Virus record (IMG/VR): IMGVR_UViG_3300011113_000640
Coordinates: 248,001 to 312,000 of that record
DNA: 64,000 bases
Strand: one strand, 5' to 3'
Origin: a virus
Shown here: positions 55,790 to 64,000 of the stretch, one piece after another
How the letters are laid out: every line of letters begins with the position of its first letter
Position numbering within the stretch: position 1 is the stretch's first letter
Made by a program: the position numbers and the translations under genes
The notes under the pieces: generated by a model
What the model saw: the letters and a program-made list of their open reading frames with translations, nothing else
Databases searched by the model: none
What the model was told of the DNA's origin: nothing

Positions 55790-56740
55790 TTACTTAGTGC
55801 TATACCAAGCCCAGGCATGACGAACCATGTCCTCAAGCCCATATTGTGGTTGCCAAGAACTGACCTTTGCAAATTTGGTACTGTCGGCTGTAAGTATGGC
55901 CGGATCTCCTGGCCTTAAAGGTCCTACTCCTAAGTTTACACGTTGACCCGTGATCTGTTCGGCCATGTTGATGATCTCTCGATTGCTGTGGCCGGTGTTG
56001 GTACCAAGATTGTATAGGCCAGTGGGTATTTTCGTGTCGCAGACCAGGATATGTGCATCGGCCAAGTCTTCCACGTGTATGTAATCTCTGATACAGGTAC
56101 CATCCACAGTAGGGTAGTCCGTGCCATTGAGGGTAAAGTGTGTGTTGTCTCTAATGCTTTCTAAGACTCTAGCGACGATGTGTGTGGCTCCAGGTCTTTG
56201 TCCATGTCGTGCCTGGCTGTCTGCTCCGCAGGCGTTGAAATAACGAAAGCTCACATAGTCCAAGTCATAGGCACGATGATAACTCTGCAACATCCAATCC
56301 ACCATGAGCTTGCTTTGACCATAGGGGCTAATGGGCTCTGCAGGATCTATTTCCTGGCAGGGTGTTATTACAGGATTACCATATGTGGCCGCACTTGAAC
56401 TAAAGATCAATCTGGTTTTAATTTGTTTTTGTACCAACCAATCGCAAAGTATCTTGGTCCGAACAAAGTTGTTCTCGTAGTATTCCTCAGGATCCAACAT
56501 GCTAGGACCCACAAGACTGGTGCCGGCACAGTGTATGATGGCATCGGGCTGGAATGTTTCTATGGCACGCAGAGACACTTCACCGGCAAAATCTGCCACC
56601 AGCCACTTGGCACCGCAGTCGATCAAGGGATTGGGATCAAGACTACGATCAATAGCAAACACACTGTGCCCACGATCCAATAAACCAAGAACTGTTTGGC
56701 CACCTATGTAGCCAGCACCACCGGTGACTACTACTCTCAT
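55790..56740 (-). CDS. galE-like: UDP-glucose 4-epimerase-like
   Basis: 316 aa from ATG 56740, overlapping the glycosyltransferase stop as ATGA. Motifs: VVVTGGAGYIGGQTVLGLLD, IIHCAGTSLVGPSM, LIFSSSAATYGNPV, PISPYGQSKLMVDWMLQSYH (YxxxK) and YFNACGADSQARHGQRPGAT, the GalE NAC-GA element. It converts UDP-Glc to UDP-Gal or analogues. Length is near standard (330). Confidence 0.9.
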   Translation of the reverse strand: MRVVVTGGAGYIGGQTVLGLLDRGHSVFAIDRSLDPNPLIDCGAKWLVADFAGEVSLRAIETFQPDAIIHCAGTSLVGPSMLDPEEYYENNFVRTKILCDWLVQKQIKTRLIFSSSAATYGNPVITPCQEIDPAEPISPYGQSKLMVDWMLQSYHRAYDLDYVSFRYFNACGADSQARHGQRPGATHIVARVLESIRDNTHFTLNGTDYPTVDGTCIRDYIHVEDLADAHILVCDTKIPTGLYNLGTNTGHSNREIINMAEQITGQRVNLGVGPLRPGDPAILTADSTKFAKVSSWQPQYGLEDMVRHAWAWYSTK

Positions 56741-57936
56741 ACTTTTCTCACGTGATATTTGGCCTGGCTCACATGGTCTCTGTAGCGATTGCCTGCACGG
56801 TTCCAAGACTCACCCTTGCCCTCCAGGATATCTACGATACGATCCACAGTACCGTCGGTCCAGTCTGAGATAAGACCCTGGTTGTGATGCGGTGCTCCCA
56901 GCAAGTTTTCTAACTTGTGGAAGGCATCATCAATGCTCCAAGGCACATACAGGCGATTAGGATCGTCAGCAAAGGTTTCAGGGAAACTGCGATAAGCAGG
57001 ATACAGCACGTTGCAACCAAGAGTATCGGCTTCTGATACTGTGTTAGATACCCAGTCTTGTAAAGCACAATTAAACAACACACGAGTATCGTTGAGAAGA
57101 TTGTAATAATCATTTTTCTTCAAGTCCTCATAGATTTTGAGTCGGCCTTGTGATTCTAACTCTCTGGCCCGCAGGATATAACGCACATTGTTGCTTCGTA
57201 GTGGTCCGCCTTGAAACACAGCGAACTCGATATCCTTGTGTCGTCCTTGAGCCAGATACATTTCAATCAAGTCCATGTAAAAGTCTGGTTGTTTCTCTTG
57301 ATCAAATCTCGCGGCAAAGCCCACACGCATTTTTCTTTGGTCAAATGGTTTCATATTTTCTGCGCCACCAATGCGTTCCAGCACTTCTTGTTTGCCAAAT
57401 GCTAATCCACTGATGTTGTAGATTGGAGCAGTCCATCCTGCAATACGCATGTGGGCAACCATTTCTTCGTTGGTGGCCAATACCCCTGTCACGAATTGGT
57501 TAACCATCTTTTCATACGTCGACATCCACTCCGCCATGCCCCATACATGAACAAAGTCATCCGGATCAATGGCTTGAGCAAGACAACGTACATAAATGCG
57601 AGGACGCTGAGACTCAGGCACTTGATCCAGAATATAAGGTAAGCTCTCGATACCGGGCTGAAACATGTCTTCAAAGTAGATAATATCTTCACGGGTGACT
57701 TCTCCATTCCTCATCATTTGCACCAGATTCATCATCTGGCTCATGCTAAAGTAACTGCGGCCATGTGCATCCAATACCTGGCCCACGCTGATGCTTTGCG
57801 TGTTGTCAATGGTGGATCCCGGAACATACACAACATCTAGACCGCGGCGTTCAAATACCCTGCGATTCCATTCTGTGAGTTGTAGGGTGTAACGAGCTTC
57901 GTAGCTCTCTAGACCCATGTAGAACAATTTTCTCAT
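56737..57936 (-). CDS. Glycosyltransferase-like protein (GT-B fold)
   Basis: 399 aa from ATG 57936, overlapping the next gene's stop as ATGA. It has MRVGFAARFDQEKQPDFYMD (second Rossmann domain with GFAARFDxEKxP) and DWVSNTVSEADTLGCNVLYP, like the E-x7-E region of GT4-type enzymes. The N-terminal half begins MRKLFYMGLESYEARYTLQL. Acceptor unknown. Confidence 0.8.
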   Translation of the reverse strand: MRKLFYMGLESYEARYTLQLTEWNRRVFERRGLDVVYVPGSTIDNTQSISVGQVLDAHGRSYFSMSQMMNLVQMMRNGEVTREDIIYFEDMFQPGIESLPYILDQVPESQRPRIYVRCLAQAIDPDDFVHVWGMAEWMSTYEKMVNQFVTGVLATNEEMVAHMRIAGWTAPIYNISGLAFGKQEVLERIGGAENMKPFDQRKMRVGFAARFDQEKQPDFYMDLIEMYLAQGRHKDIEFAVFQGGPLRSNNVRYILRARELESQGRLKIYEDLKKNDYYNLLNDTRVLFNCALQDWVSNTVSEADTLGCNVLYPAYRSFPETFADDPNRLYVPWSIDDAFHKLENLLGAPHHNQGLISDWTDGTVDRIVDILEGKGESWNRAGNRYRDHVSQAKYHVRKV

Positions 57937-58154
57937 ATGTTGCGACCCAGCCTGCGAGCATCTTCCACCCACATGTTCTTGGCATTTTTGCCCTGGCTGA
58001 ACTTGTTGTACTGTTGCCAGGCATAGGCCTTGAAGTTGTAGAGATCTTCCTCGCGGAATCTGTAGCCATAGTCGCGACAGAACTCCAGGAAGTTGCTCAA
58101 CTCTTCTAGTGTTTGTAATGCACGTGGATTGGGACGGTATTCACGCTTGCCCAT
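57933..58154 (-). CDS. Small conserved phage protein
   Basis: 73 aa, MGKREYRPNPRALQTLEELS then NFLEFCRDYGYRFREEDLYN and QGKNAKNMWVEDARR. Similar MGKREY-x-PNP proteins are common in T4-like cyanophages as I recall. Coupled to the glycosyltransferase gene. Function unknown. Confidence 0.65.
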   Translation of the reverse strand: MGKREYRPNPRALQTLEELSNFLEFCRDYGYRFREEDLYNFKAYAWQQYNKFSQGKNAKNMWVEDARRLGRNI

Positions 58155-58165
58155 GATGTTTCCTT

Positions 58166-58615
58166 TTAAATTTTGATTGATTGATAAGGGCGAGAAGTTT
58201 CATACTTGATAAGGCAACCGTTCTCGCCATCTTCGGCCACCTCAATCCATACAGCACGCTCGGGATAACGTGCAGCTATCTGTGTATATAGGTCATCTGC
58301 GATCATCTCGCAACTTTTCCAGTCTAGAGCTAGAACGGTATTTTGACCATGATACAACGACTCGAGCCATCGTTTGAACTGGATAAACTCGATGTCCCGG
58401 TCATTGTGCCACACATCGATCCACACCCGGAAATGAAAAATGTGCCTATGAGGACTAGCAAGAAACGATACATCATACTCTCCTGCTGTATTTAACTTGG
58501 GATCAGTGGCAGCTGCCGGATAACAATGGATTCCTTCTCGACGGAACGTGACCCAGATCTTACGCTCTGCATGTTCCTTGATGCGTTCTATATTTTCTCT
58601 TTCGCTTTGAATCAT
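58166..58615 (-). CDS. Conserved T4-like phage protein
   Basis: 149 aa. It has WVTFRREGIHCYPAAATDPK, FLASPHRHIFHFRVWIDVWH, NDRDIEFIQFKRWLESLYHG and WIEVAEDGENGCLIKYETSR. The FRREGxHCYP and DGENG elements are familiar from cyanophages. The strand-helix pattern could be a T-fold like QueD, but the zinc site is not clear. It lies between small genes close to the DpdA gene. Confidence 0.65.
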   Translation of the reverse strand: MIQSERENIERIKEHAERKIWVTFRREGIHCYPAAATDPKLNTAGEYDVSFLASPHRHIFHFRVWIDVWHNDRDIEFIQFKRWLESLYHGQNTVLALDWKSCEMIADDLYTQIAARYPERAVWIEVAEDGENGCLIKYETSRPYQSIKI

Positions 58616-58839
58616 AGTGCGTTCCTCATTTCAGTGATCCACTCATCCACACGTGCCTCGGCTTCCTTCTGCGTCATGGCCGGCACAGTAATACGGTATG
58701 GTGTGCCTGGTCTATGACTGATATCATAGCGTATGGTTCCATTGAGTATCATATCGTTTTCATCACGCAACACTGTAAACTCTTGCAAGTTCATAGCACG
58801 ATAAATCAGTTCTTCTGCTTGCTGTTTTACATCATTCAT
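58612..58839 (-). CDS. Small hypothetical protein
   Basis: 75 aa, MNDVKQQAEELIYRAMNLQE then a beta-rich part TIRYDISHRPGTPYRITVPA and a C-terminal helix. Coupled by four-base overlaps to both neighbours. Function unknown. Confidence 0.6.
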   Translation of the reverse strand: MNDVKQQAEELIYRAMNLQEFTVLRDENDMILNGTIRYDISHRPGTPYRITVPAMTQKEAEARVDEWITEMRNAL

Positions 58840-59354
58840 TTAAGCACCTCATCTTGGGTATATTTAGACCAGTCAGTGAATACTGACCTCCGTTGTAACG
58901 CATGTAGACTGTGGCACCATACTCCAGGATTGGTTGCCGCAAAATCTCGATCATCCAGTTTGAGTGTGGCATTGTAGCCAAACTGACGTATGTAAGGTAG
59001 TTTGACCGAAATCATGGGAATAAAGTTATGGAACTCTACCAAACTGCTTTCCAGTAAGCCTTCGGCCTGTGCTACATCCAGGTCCAAGGTACAATAGTTG
59101 GGAATCTGTTCTAGACAAACACGGATCATCCATTCCCAATCACGCCAACCATCGCCGTCGTTTTTATCTAACGCTGGAAAACTTTGATTGGCACCAAAGT
59201 AAATGTGTTCACAATCATTGTTGTTGAATTGTTGTAGAACAATCTGTGGATCTTGTATGCCCACCACAAACAAGGTCTTGAGACCATATGCTGGCGAGTG
59301 TTCTACTTCGGTTCCAATAAAGAAACTTACCGCTTCATGTCCTTGTCGGTTCAT
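58836..59354 (-). CDS. Unknown protein coupled to DpdA
   Basis: 172 aa, with SFFIGTEVEHSPAYGLKTLF, VGIQDPQIVLQQFNNNDCEH, YCTLDLDVAQAEGLLESSLV and ISVKLPYIRQFGYNATLKLD. The strands DCEHIYFGANQSF and CTLDLDV are barrel-like and recall radical SAM or QueE-type barrels without cysteines. It starts four bases before the DpdA stop, so it is probably a partner in DNA modification. Confidence 0.6.
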   Translation of the reverse strand: MNRQGHEAVSFFIGTEVEHSPAYGLKTLFVVGIQDPQIVLQQFNNNDCEHIYFGANQSFPALDKNDGDGWRDWEWMIRVCLEQIPNYCTLDLDVAQAEGLLESSLVEFHNFIPMISVKLPYIRQFGYNATLKLDDRDFAATNPGVWCHSLHALQRRSVFTDWSKYTQDEVLK

Positions 59355-60922
59355 CGTATCTGATCATGTTCGAGTTGATCTAATCGGGCCTGTTGGTCCG
59401 GGCTAAATTGTTCTTCTAATTGTACACTGTCTGACTCGTTGTCGTCAACTGTTTCGAACAGTTGGTTGAACATGGGTCTGCCGCTCTTGGCTTTTTTGCC
59501 TTTGAATCCACGTGTGCCAATAATTTCCATCCAATAGCGATCATACTTTTCAATGATCTTTTCGGCTTCTGCACGATCTGGTGTGGCAAATATCGCATCT
59601 ACAATATCTCGGAAATATTCATGATCACCATCTTCTTTACGCATCATGTAGGGATACCGGCCAGAATCGTATTCTCTATTGGCACGCTGTACCGCTTCGA
59701 TGTGCATCCAAACATTGTGACCCATCAACAATGCGTAACTAAAGCTATCCCACGATGTCTTGCCTTCTTTGCCAATCTTGTTTAAGTCTCCTGGCTTGTA
59801 GATACAGATGTCTTTCATCTGTAGTTGTTTGCTGATAGGACTTTCGTCAAAGTGATCAATGAGTCCATCGGCCAACACAGCCGGTCCAAACTGGCGTGTG
59901 TCTGTGGCATACTTCTTGTCGTCCACAATGGGACTCATTCTGTAACACCATTTGCCTTCGTGTGGAAGATCAATGTGATGATACACTTGACCGTTGGCAG
60001 TTGCCAAGAATGGACTGGCACAATCAAATGATATAGTAAATGCTGGATTAACATATCGGCGAACCGCACGTTGGATGTCGGTAAGCAACACTGCCCATTC
60101 AAGTTTACTTGTGCCCAAGAAGTGCATCCAATCATGTACGCCTTCTTGCAATAGGCCATCATGCCGCAAGGCCACAAGTCTACGCAAAATCAGGTGTACG
60201 TCACACATGTTCTGACCGCCCATGGCCCAGCCATCAAAGTGTGTGTCTGGATACTTTGCAGGATCACAATACTCTTTCATGATTTCATACCAGTCGTCGG
60301 CATTCTTGTGATTGTCGCCTTGTAATACGTTCAGGATCTTGGTACCGCCATTGGCTTTGCCTTTGCGATTGGCCATGAAGTATTCGTTGTTGTACTTGGT
60401 GGCATCAATTGCCTGCTGCAGAGTTTTAATCTGGCAGGCATCGCTTGCCTTTTGATCATGGATTACCCAGGTTGGAATATCCAATGTCATACAATAGTCA
60501 CTGACACTGTCCAACCAAGTTAGCACTGCCTTGCGTTTGGTTTCAGCTTTTTTACAGCCCGAATTGGCCTTCCAGTCACCTTCCCACAGGCCCTTGGCAA
60601 TCTGGAATCCACCTGAATCGCCCAGCATCAAGGTATTAGGATCACGGTTACGCACCATGTCTTCTGACCAGTCCTGTTTGTTCAAATCAAGATTGGCATG
60701 GCCACCCGAATATAGAGACCACCGGTAAGGAAACAGACCTTTTTGGCTGTTGAGCCAGTTCATCTGCTCCATGTCCTGGATACCAGCGGGCATCCTTGCT
60801 GGATCCACATAAGGTCCAGCAGGATCACGTTGCTTGCCTACGAATGTAGCATAGAAACCACTGATAGCCGGCAAGAACACAGCATAATCATTTTGCTTGG
60901 CGGTAAGGTTATCTTGACTCAT
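59351..60922 (-). CDS. dpdA: DpdA-like DNA 7-deazaguanine transglycosylase
   Basis: 523 aa from ATG 60922; an in-frame TTG 33 bases upstream is less likely. The TGT-fold motifs are MLGDSGGFQIAKGLWEGDW (DSGGFQ) and ISFDCASPFLATANGQVYHH, matching the TGT nucleophile region FDCVxPTxxAxxG, and FDGWAMGGQNMCDVH matches the GGLAVGE loop. The TGT zinc cysteines are missing, as in DpdA. DpdA swaps guanine in DNA for a 7-deazaguanine base. With FolE, QueD and QueE here, base exchange into phage DNA is the likely role. Confidence 0.85.
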   Translation of the reverse strand: MSQDNLTAKQNDYAVFLPAISGFYATFVGKQRDPAGPYVDPARMPAGIQDMEQMNWLNSQKGLFPYRWSLYSGGHANLDLNKQDWSEDMVRNRDPNTLMLGDSGGFQIAKGLWEGDWKANSGCKKAETKRKAVLTWLDSVSDYCMTLDIPTWVIHDQKASDACQIKTLQQAIDATKYNNEYFMANRKGKANGGTKILNVLQGDNHKNADDWYEIMKEYCDPAKYPDTHFDGWAMGGQNMCDVHLILRRLVALRHDGLLQEGVHDWMHFLGTSKLEWAVLLTDIQRAVRRYVNPAFTISFDCASPFLATANGQVYHHIDLPHEGKWCYRMSPIVDDKKYATDTRQFGPAVLADGLIDHFDESPISKQLQMKDICIYKPGDLNKIGKEGKTSWDSFSYALLMGHNVWMHIEAVQRANREYDSGRYPYMMRKEDGDHEYFRDIVDAIFATPDRAEAEKIIEKYDRYWMEIIGTRGFKGKKAKSGRPMFNQLFETVDDNESDSVQLEEQFSPDQQARLDQLEHDQIR

Positions 60923-61025
60923 TGCGTCCTGAAAGCCATCCAGCAAGTTTTCCAATACCCACGCTTAAAAAAATAAGACCGAATATCAACACTACACTGA
61001 GTCCTAAACCAATCAACAGGTCCAT
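60909..61025 (-). CDS. Tiny membrane protein between clamp and DpdA genes
   Basis: 38 aa, starting MDLLIGLGLSVVLIFGLIFL, with a polar end GRNESR. One transmembrane segment. Its ATG overlaps the clamp stop (TAATG) and its stop lies past the DpdA ATG, so translation would couple all three. Function unknown. Confidence 0.55.
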   Translation of the reverse strand: MDLLIGLGLSVVLIFGLIFLSVGIGKLAGWLSGRNESR

Positions 61026-61747
61026 TATTTGCTCTGTGCTGGCAGGATATAGTTGTAAACAGCAAGACCTGAATCCACAGTGATCATGGCCGCACCATCA
61101 TCACTGATTTTAAATGTCTTGTCGCCGGTCAAATCAAGTATGCTGATTACCAGGCCAATGGGCCATGACCAAGAACGCTTGAGTGTGCCCGTTACACCAG
61201 GATGGAACACAAAGTTACCCGAATGAGTTGAGTGATCGCCAAAGCTAAACTTTAGGTCACCGTTTTCGGTTTTGGCCTGGAAGTTTACTTCTTCAGCATT
61301 GGCTTGTGCCTGCATTTTCAGTCGCTGGATAGCGGCCACAGTCGGAACAAACTCAATGTGCCAATTTACACCTTTAAATTTCACAGTCTTGAGTTTTTCG
61401 TTGATGATTTCACTTGCCATGAATCTGTAGTTGTTTTTGAAGTCGCCAGTGGCGTTTTCAAAGTTGATGCCGTCGGGTGCTCCGGTATCTTTTCTCGTGA
61501 TTGACAGTCTGGCGTTGTCTTTATATTCCGACAGGCCCAGTAAGATGCGCAGTTTGCTCAAGTTGGGCATGCCAAAGTTGCCAATGAATTCGGCCACGGG
61601 TGCGGCAAATGCGCCTTCTACTACCACGCTACGATCCTCGGCTACTGCGCCAATCACTGTGGATTTGTCATCACCGGTGATCTTGATTAGGTCAATGCAA
61701 CCTAATTTCTGTGTGTGTTCTACTAAATCTAATAAATGATCTTTCAT
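61025..61747 (-). CDS. DNA polymerase sliding clamp (T4 gp45-like)
   Basis: 240 aa. MKDHLLDLVEHTQKLGCIDL leads a two-domain beta fold with VIGAVAEDRSVVVEGAFAAP, IGNFGMPNLSKLRILLGLSE, typical of gp45 proteins, and ends SGLAVYNYILPAQSK. T4 gp45 is 228 aa. It forms a trimeric ring that tethers the polymerase. An AAGGAG precedes the ATG; the promoter at 61768-61796 shares its sequence with the folE promoter. Confidence 0.85.
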   Translation of the reverse strand: MKDHLLDLVEHTQKLGCIDLIKITGDDKSTVIGAVAEDRSVVVEGAFAAPVAEFIGNFGMPNLSKLRILLGLSEYKDNARLSITRKDTGAPDGINFENATGDFKNNYRFMASEIINEKLKTVKFKGVNWHIEFVPTVAAIQRLKMQAQANAEEVNFQAKTENGDLKFSFGDHSTHSGNFVFHPGVTGTLKRSWSWPIGLVISILDLTGDKTFKISDDGAAMITVDSGLAVYNYILPAQSK

Positions 61748-61767
61748 GTGTTATTCTCCTTGTGTTG

Positions 61768-61796
61768 ATTATACAGTGTTTATTTAGATTTTGCAA
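61768..61796 (-). promoter_or_regulatory. Sigma70-type promoter for the clamp gene
   Basis: Minus strand TTGCAA (61791-61796), 17 bases, TATAAT (61768-61773). The stretch GCAAAATCTAAATAAACACTG before the -10 nearly repeats the folE promoter, so both may be under common control. It overlaps the end of the methyltransferase-like gene. Confidence 0.8.
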
Positions 61797-62757
61797 CAGG
61801 TTTGGGTAGGATTTTTGCCAAGGTCTGGCCTCCTTTGAGAGATTTTAATTTTCCTGGTTTTTTTAGCTCCAACCAAACTGATGGGCCCTCGTCTTGGTGT
61901 CTGAATACTTCTTCAAAGCCCAGATAGTCAATCCAACCCATGACCAAACTGGCAGGGGTATAACAGGTTATTTCTTGTTCTACCATTTGAATTGCCTGGT
62001 ATCTATCACAATCGTTGTAGGTTATTATGGCCACACCACCTGGTGTGAGTTTTTCATAAATCTCTGTCAGATATTTTTGTATCATTTCGAAAGGTTTATA
62101 ATTCAAATAATTGTAAACCAAACAGAAAGCTAGTTGGTTGTCTGGCACCGCAGAAAACAGAGACTCGTCAAAACTTTCCTCAATGATGCTGACTCGCAAT
62201 CTGCTCCGGTAGGTTGGATTAAATTTTTCTAAAACTGGATCCAGCAAATACATGTTTTCATCCAGCACATAAAGTATGTCGCTGCCACTCATGTGATCAA
62301 TGAACCCTTCCTGAGTAGGGTGTACGATCATGGCATTGTAGTGCCAATCACAATAGGCAGCCACACGACGGTGTAGCACAGTGCGGCTGTCGTTGTCTAA
62401 AATTAATAACTTGTTTTTGTGTAGGTCAACCGATTCAGGTTGTTGAAACAATTTTGTTTCTAGTTGCTTTTCGTAGTTGCTCAAACTTTTCTGTAGCCAG
62501 AATTTTCCTTCCTGTTCGACTTTTATTTTTACTTCATTTTTAAATTCATTTATGGCTTTTTCAAAGTCTTGGAAGGCATGCTGTAAGGTTTTATTCTTGT
62601 CTGCTAGATTTAGATGACAATTTTTTTCTATTCCAGAGTCACCCAAGTTGGTTTGATGTATGATGTGCTGAAATCTTTGCTGGCTAAGTTCACTGATATC
62701 CTGCATAGACAAAATATCTAGTTGATTTTTAAGACGGACAAGTTCTACGAAATTCAT
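61780..62757 (-). CDS. Conserved phage protein with methyltransferase-like C-terminus
   Basis: 325 aa from ATG 62757 (MNFVELVRLKNQLDILSMQD). The N-terminal 110 residues form a coiled coil (FQDFEKAINEFKNEVKIKVE). The middle has KNKLLILDNDSRTVLHRRVA and YVLDENMYLLDPVLEKF, and the end EKLTPGGVAIITYNDCDRYQ, like the strand-5 area of a class I methyltransferase, though motif I is poor. It is placed between clamp and polymerase genes. Function unknown. Confidence 0.6.
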   Translation of the reverse strand: MNFVELVRLKNQLDILSMQDISELSQQRFQHIIHQTNLGDSGIEKNCHLNLADKNKTLQHAFQDFEKAINEFKNEVKIKVEQEGKFWLQKSLSNYEKQLETKLFQQPESVDLHKNKLLILDNDSRTVLHRRVAAYCDWHYNAMIVHPTQEGFIDHMSGSDILYVLDENMYLLDPVLEKFNPTYRSRLRVSIIEESFDESLFSAVPDNQLAFCLVYNYLNYKPFEMIQKYLTEIYEKLTPGGVAIITYNDCDRYQAIQMVEQEITCYTPASLVMGWIDYLGFEEVFRHQDEGPSVWLELKKPGKLKSLKGGQTLAKILPKPVAKSK

Positions 62758-62758
62758 G

Positions 62759-64000
62759 TTACCACTCAAATAAAGTTTGGAACGTGTTTTCTGTGTTGGT
62801 GGCACTGGCTAAATCCCATCCCAACACACCCAGCAAGTTGTCAATCTTTTGATCCACCACGGTGGCTTCCATTTCTGTGTCATCAAAGGGAAGTTCCTTG
62901 AACCATGCAGGCAAATGTATTTCGTCTGTGGGATAGCCTATGCTGGTCCAACCCAGGGGATTTGACTTGAGTTTGCACACGATGGTCTTCATGCCATCAA
63001 CAATCTGCATGCTGTACTTGTCTGAGTTCATCCTGCGTAAGTTGTTCCAGTTGATGGCCGCACGCACATGGCCGGGCATGTTAGCCTTGCCCAAGCGTTC
63101 TTCTTCCTTGGCATACTTGGTTAGATTGTTCACACGCTTGGGACTTCCTTTCTCCCAACCTGGACGCTCTTTGAACGCATACTTGAACTCACGTATCTTT
63201 TCAATAATCTCGTCGCGTGTCCGGCCTGTGAGCACATCGTTGAGAATCTCACTGAGGAAGTCCTGGATGACCTTGGGCGTATCTGATCTCTTGAGATCCA
63301 AGCCCATGGCCTTGACTCGACCTGGTTCGCCATGCGTGTCCACACGCTTGTTCTCTTTGTCATAGTACATGACAGCATAACGTTTCTTGGTAATGAACAA
63401 GCCCTTGCTAGCCACAATCTCACGACCGCCACGTATGACTTCGCCCATGGCTCTGGGCACATGAAATGCCTGTTCCATGAATCCAGGAAAACTTTCATTG
63501 ACCTGATCTGCGATTGAATTGTATAGTTGTACCGCAATCTCACGCGACCAGGTCATATTGCCGGCTTCGATCTCAGGTTTTAACACAGGATATGCCGAAA
63601 AGTAGCAGGAGTCTGTGTCACCATAGATGATGGCTTCGCCTACATGGTCGTACACACCTGTGATACACTCGTTGACATAAGCATCCATGTGTCGAGCAAT
63701 GGCACGACCTGTGAGTGTAGTTGATTGACCGATGCGTTTATCAAAGAATCTACAACCAGGATTGAGAATAGCACCATACAATGAATTCAAGTTAATCTTT
63801 TTGACCAACTGACGCTTGTCCCAGTATTCTTCATCCTCGGGATTCTTGCACTCCTTGAGCCGGGCCTGCATTTCTTTGCGTTCAGCATACCAGCGTTTGA
63901 GCAGGCCAGGGATCACTGCCTCTCGCTCATAGGTAAAGATAGTGCCATTGGCTGTGATCATCCAGGGCTGGTTGCTGTCAAAGATCATGCGCCAGACTTC
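62759..64000 (-). CDS. Family B DNA polymerase, C-terminal part
   Basis: Open to the window edge; the N-terminal exonuclease and the palm start lie outside. The visible part has KKINLNSLYGAILNPGCRFF (motif B), AIIYGDTDSCYFSAYP (motif C, catalytic DTD) and ITKKRYAVMYYD (KKRY), and a thumb domain with PGHVRAAINWNNLRR. This is the T4 gp43 type replicative polymerase. The gene ends just before the conserved gene at 62757. Confidence 0.95.
   Translation of the reverse strand, partial: EVWRMIFDSNQPWMITANGTIFTYEREAVIPGLLKRWYAERKEMQARLKECKNPEDEEYWDKRQLVKKINLNSLYGAILNPGCRFFDKRIGQSTTLTGRAIARHMDAYVNECITGVYDHVGEAIIYGDTDSCYFSAYPVLKPEIEAGNMTWSREIAVQLYNSIADQVNESFPGFMEQAFHVPRAMGEVIRGGREIVASKGLFITKKRYAVMYYDKENKRVDTHGEPGRVKAMGLDLKRSDTPKVIQDFLSEILNDVLTGRTRDEIIEKIREFKYAFKERPGWEKGSPKRVNNLTKYAKEEERLGKANMPGHVRAAINWNNLRRMNSDKYSMQIVDGMKTIVCKLKSNPLGWTSIGYPTDEIHLPAWFKELPFDDTEMEATVVDQKIDNLLGVLGWDLASATNTENTFQTLFEW

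Noticed and set aside
1-64000. CRISPR arrays, insertion sequences, integrase or attachment sites
   Set aside because: No regularly spaced repeats, transposase or recombinase motifs, or terminal inverted repeats were seen; tRNA 3' ends are not duplicated nearby.

Overview
The window looks like the genome of a T4-like (Straboviridae-like or related), probably large-genome tailed phage of a freshwater or soil betaproteobacterium. Evidence for a T4-type phage: a family B DNA polymerase, cut off by the right edge; a gp45-like sliding clamp; a 5'-3' exonuclease of the RNase H/flap type; tRNA genes; T4-type late promoters (TATAAATA) mixed with sigma70-type promoters; and long runs of small genes joined by ATGA stop/start overlaps. 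Evidence for a Burkholderiales-like host: a TorF-type porin, a Bug/TctC-type solute-binding protein, a second small outer-membrane barrel, and a tmRNA tag (ANDEVFALAA) close to betaproteobacterial tags. No capsid, tail or terminase genes are in view, so the window is the replication, modification and accessory part of the genome.

Layout. (1) 1-13.7 kb: surface-sugar and radical-SAM genes (three radical SAM proteins, carbamoyltransferase, amidinotransferase, two glycosyltransferase-like proteins, DegT aminotransferase, NDP-sugar epimerase, cytidylyltransferase). (2) 13.6-19.9 kb: phage core small genes, a VWA/metallopeptidase-like protein and a MoxR AAA+ ATPase, with a tandem array of small, mostly paralogous genes between them. 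(3) 19.9-31.1 kb: an accessory and RNA region with a PP-loop protein, Bug protein, methyltransferase, SDR, an RNA polymerase omega-like protein, seven tRNAs, a circularly permuted two-piece tmRNA, two outer-membrane barrels and several tiny genes. (4) 31.1-36.2 kb: an amidohydrolase, conserved small phage genes, the exonuclease and two SGNH-hydrolase-like genes. (5) 36.2-48.4 kb: sugar-nucleotide biosynthesis (UDP-sugar dehydrogenase, RmlB-like and other epimerases, an RfbH/ColD-like E1 dehydrase, split transketolase, FkbM and tandem methyltransferases), plus NadE, QueE and a phosphoribosyltransferase. (6) 48.4-62 kb: QueD, HIT protein, a large FG-GAP lipoprotein, HhH DNA glycosylase, FolE, more sugar genes, a DpdA-like transglycosylase, the sliding clamp and DNA polymerase.

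How the genes fit together. FolE, QueD, QueE and DpdA make a coherent route to 7-deazaguanine-modified phage DNA; QueC is not in this window. The many sugar genes probably build or modify a glycan on the virion or the host surface. The tRNAs and tmRNA form a phage translation-support set. The four envelope genes suggest that the phage alters the infected cell's surface or uptake.

The strongest observations are the two-piece tmRNA, the MoxR/small-gene-array/VWA locus, the envelope gene set, and the DNA-modification pathway. Functions come from motif recognition by eye; no database search was possible.
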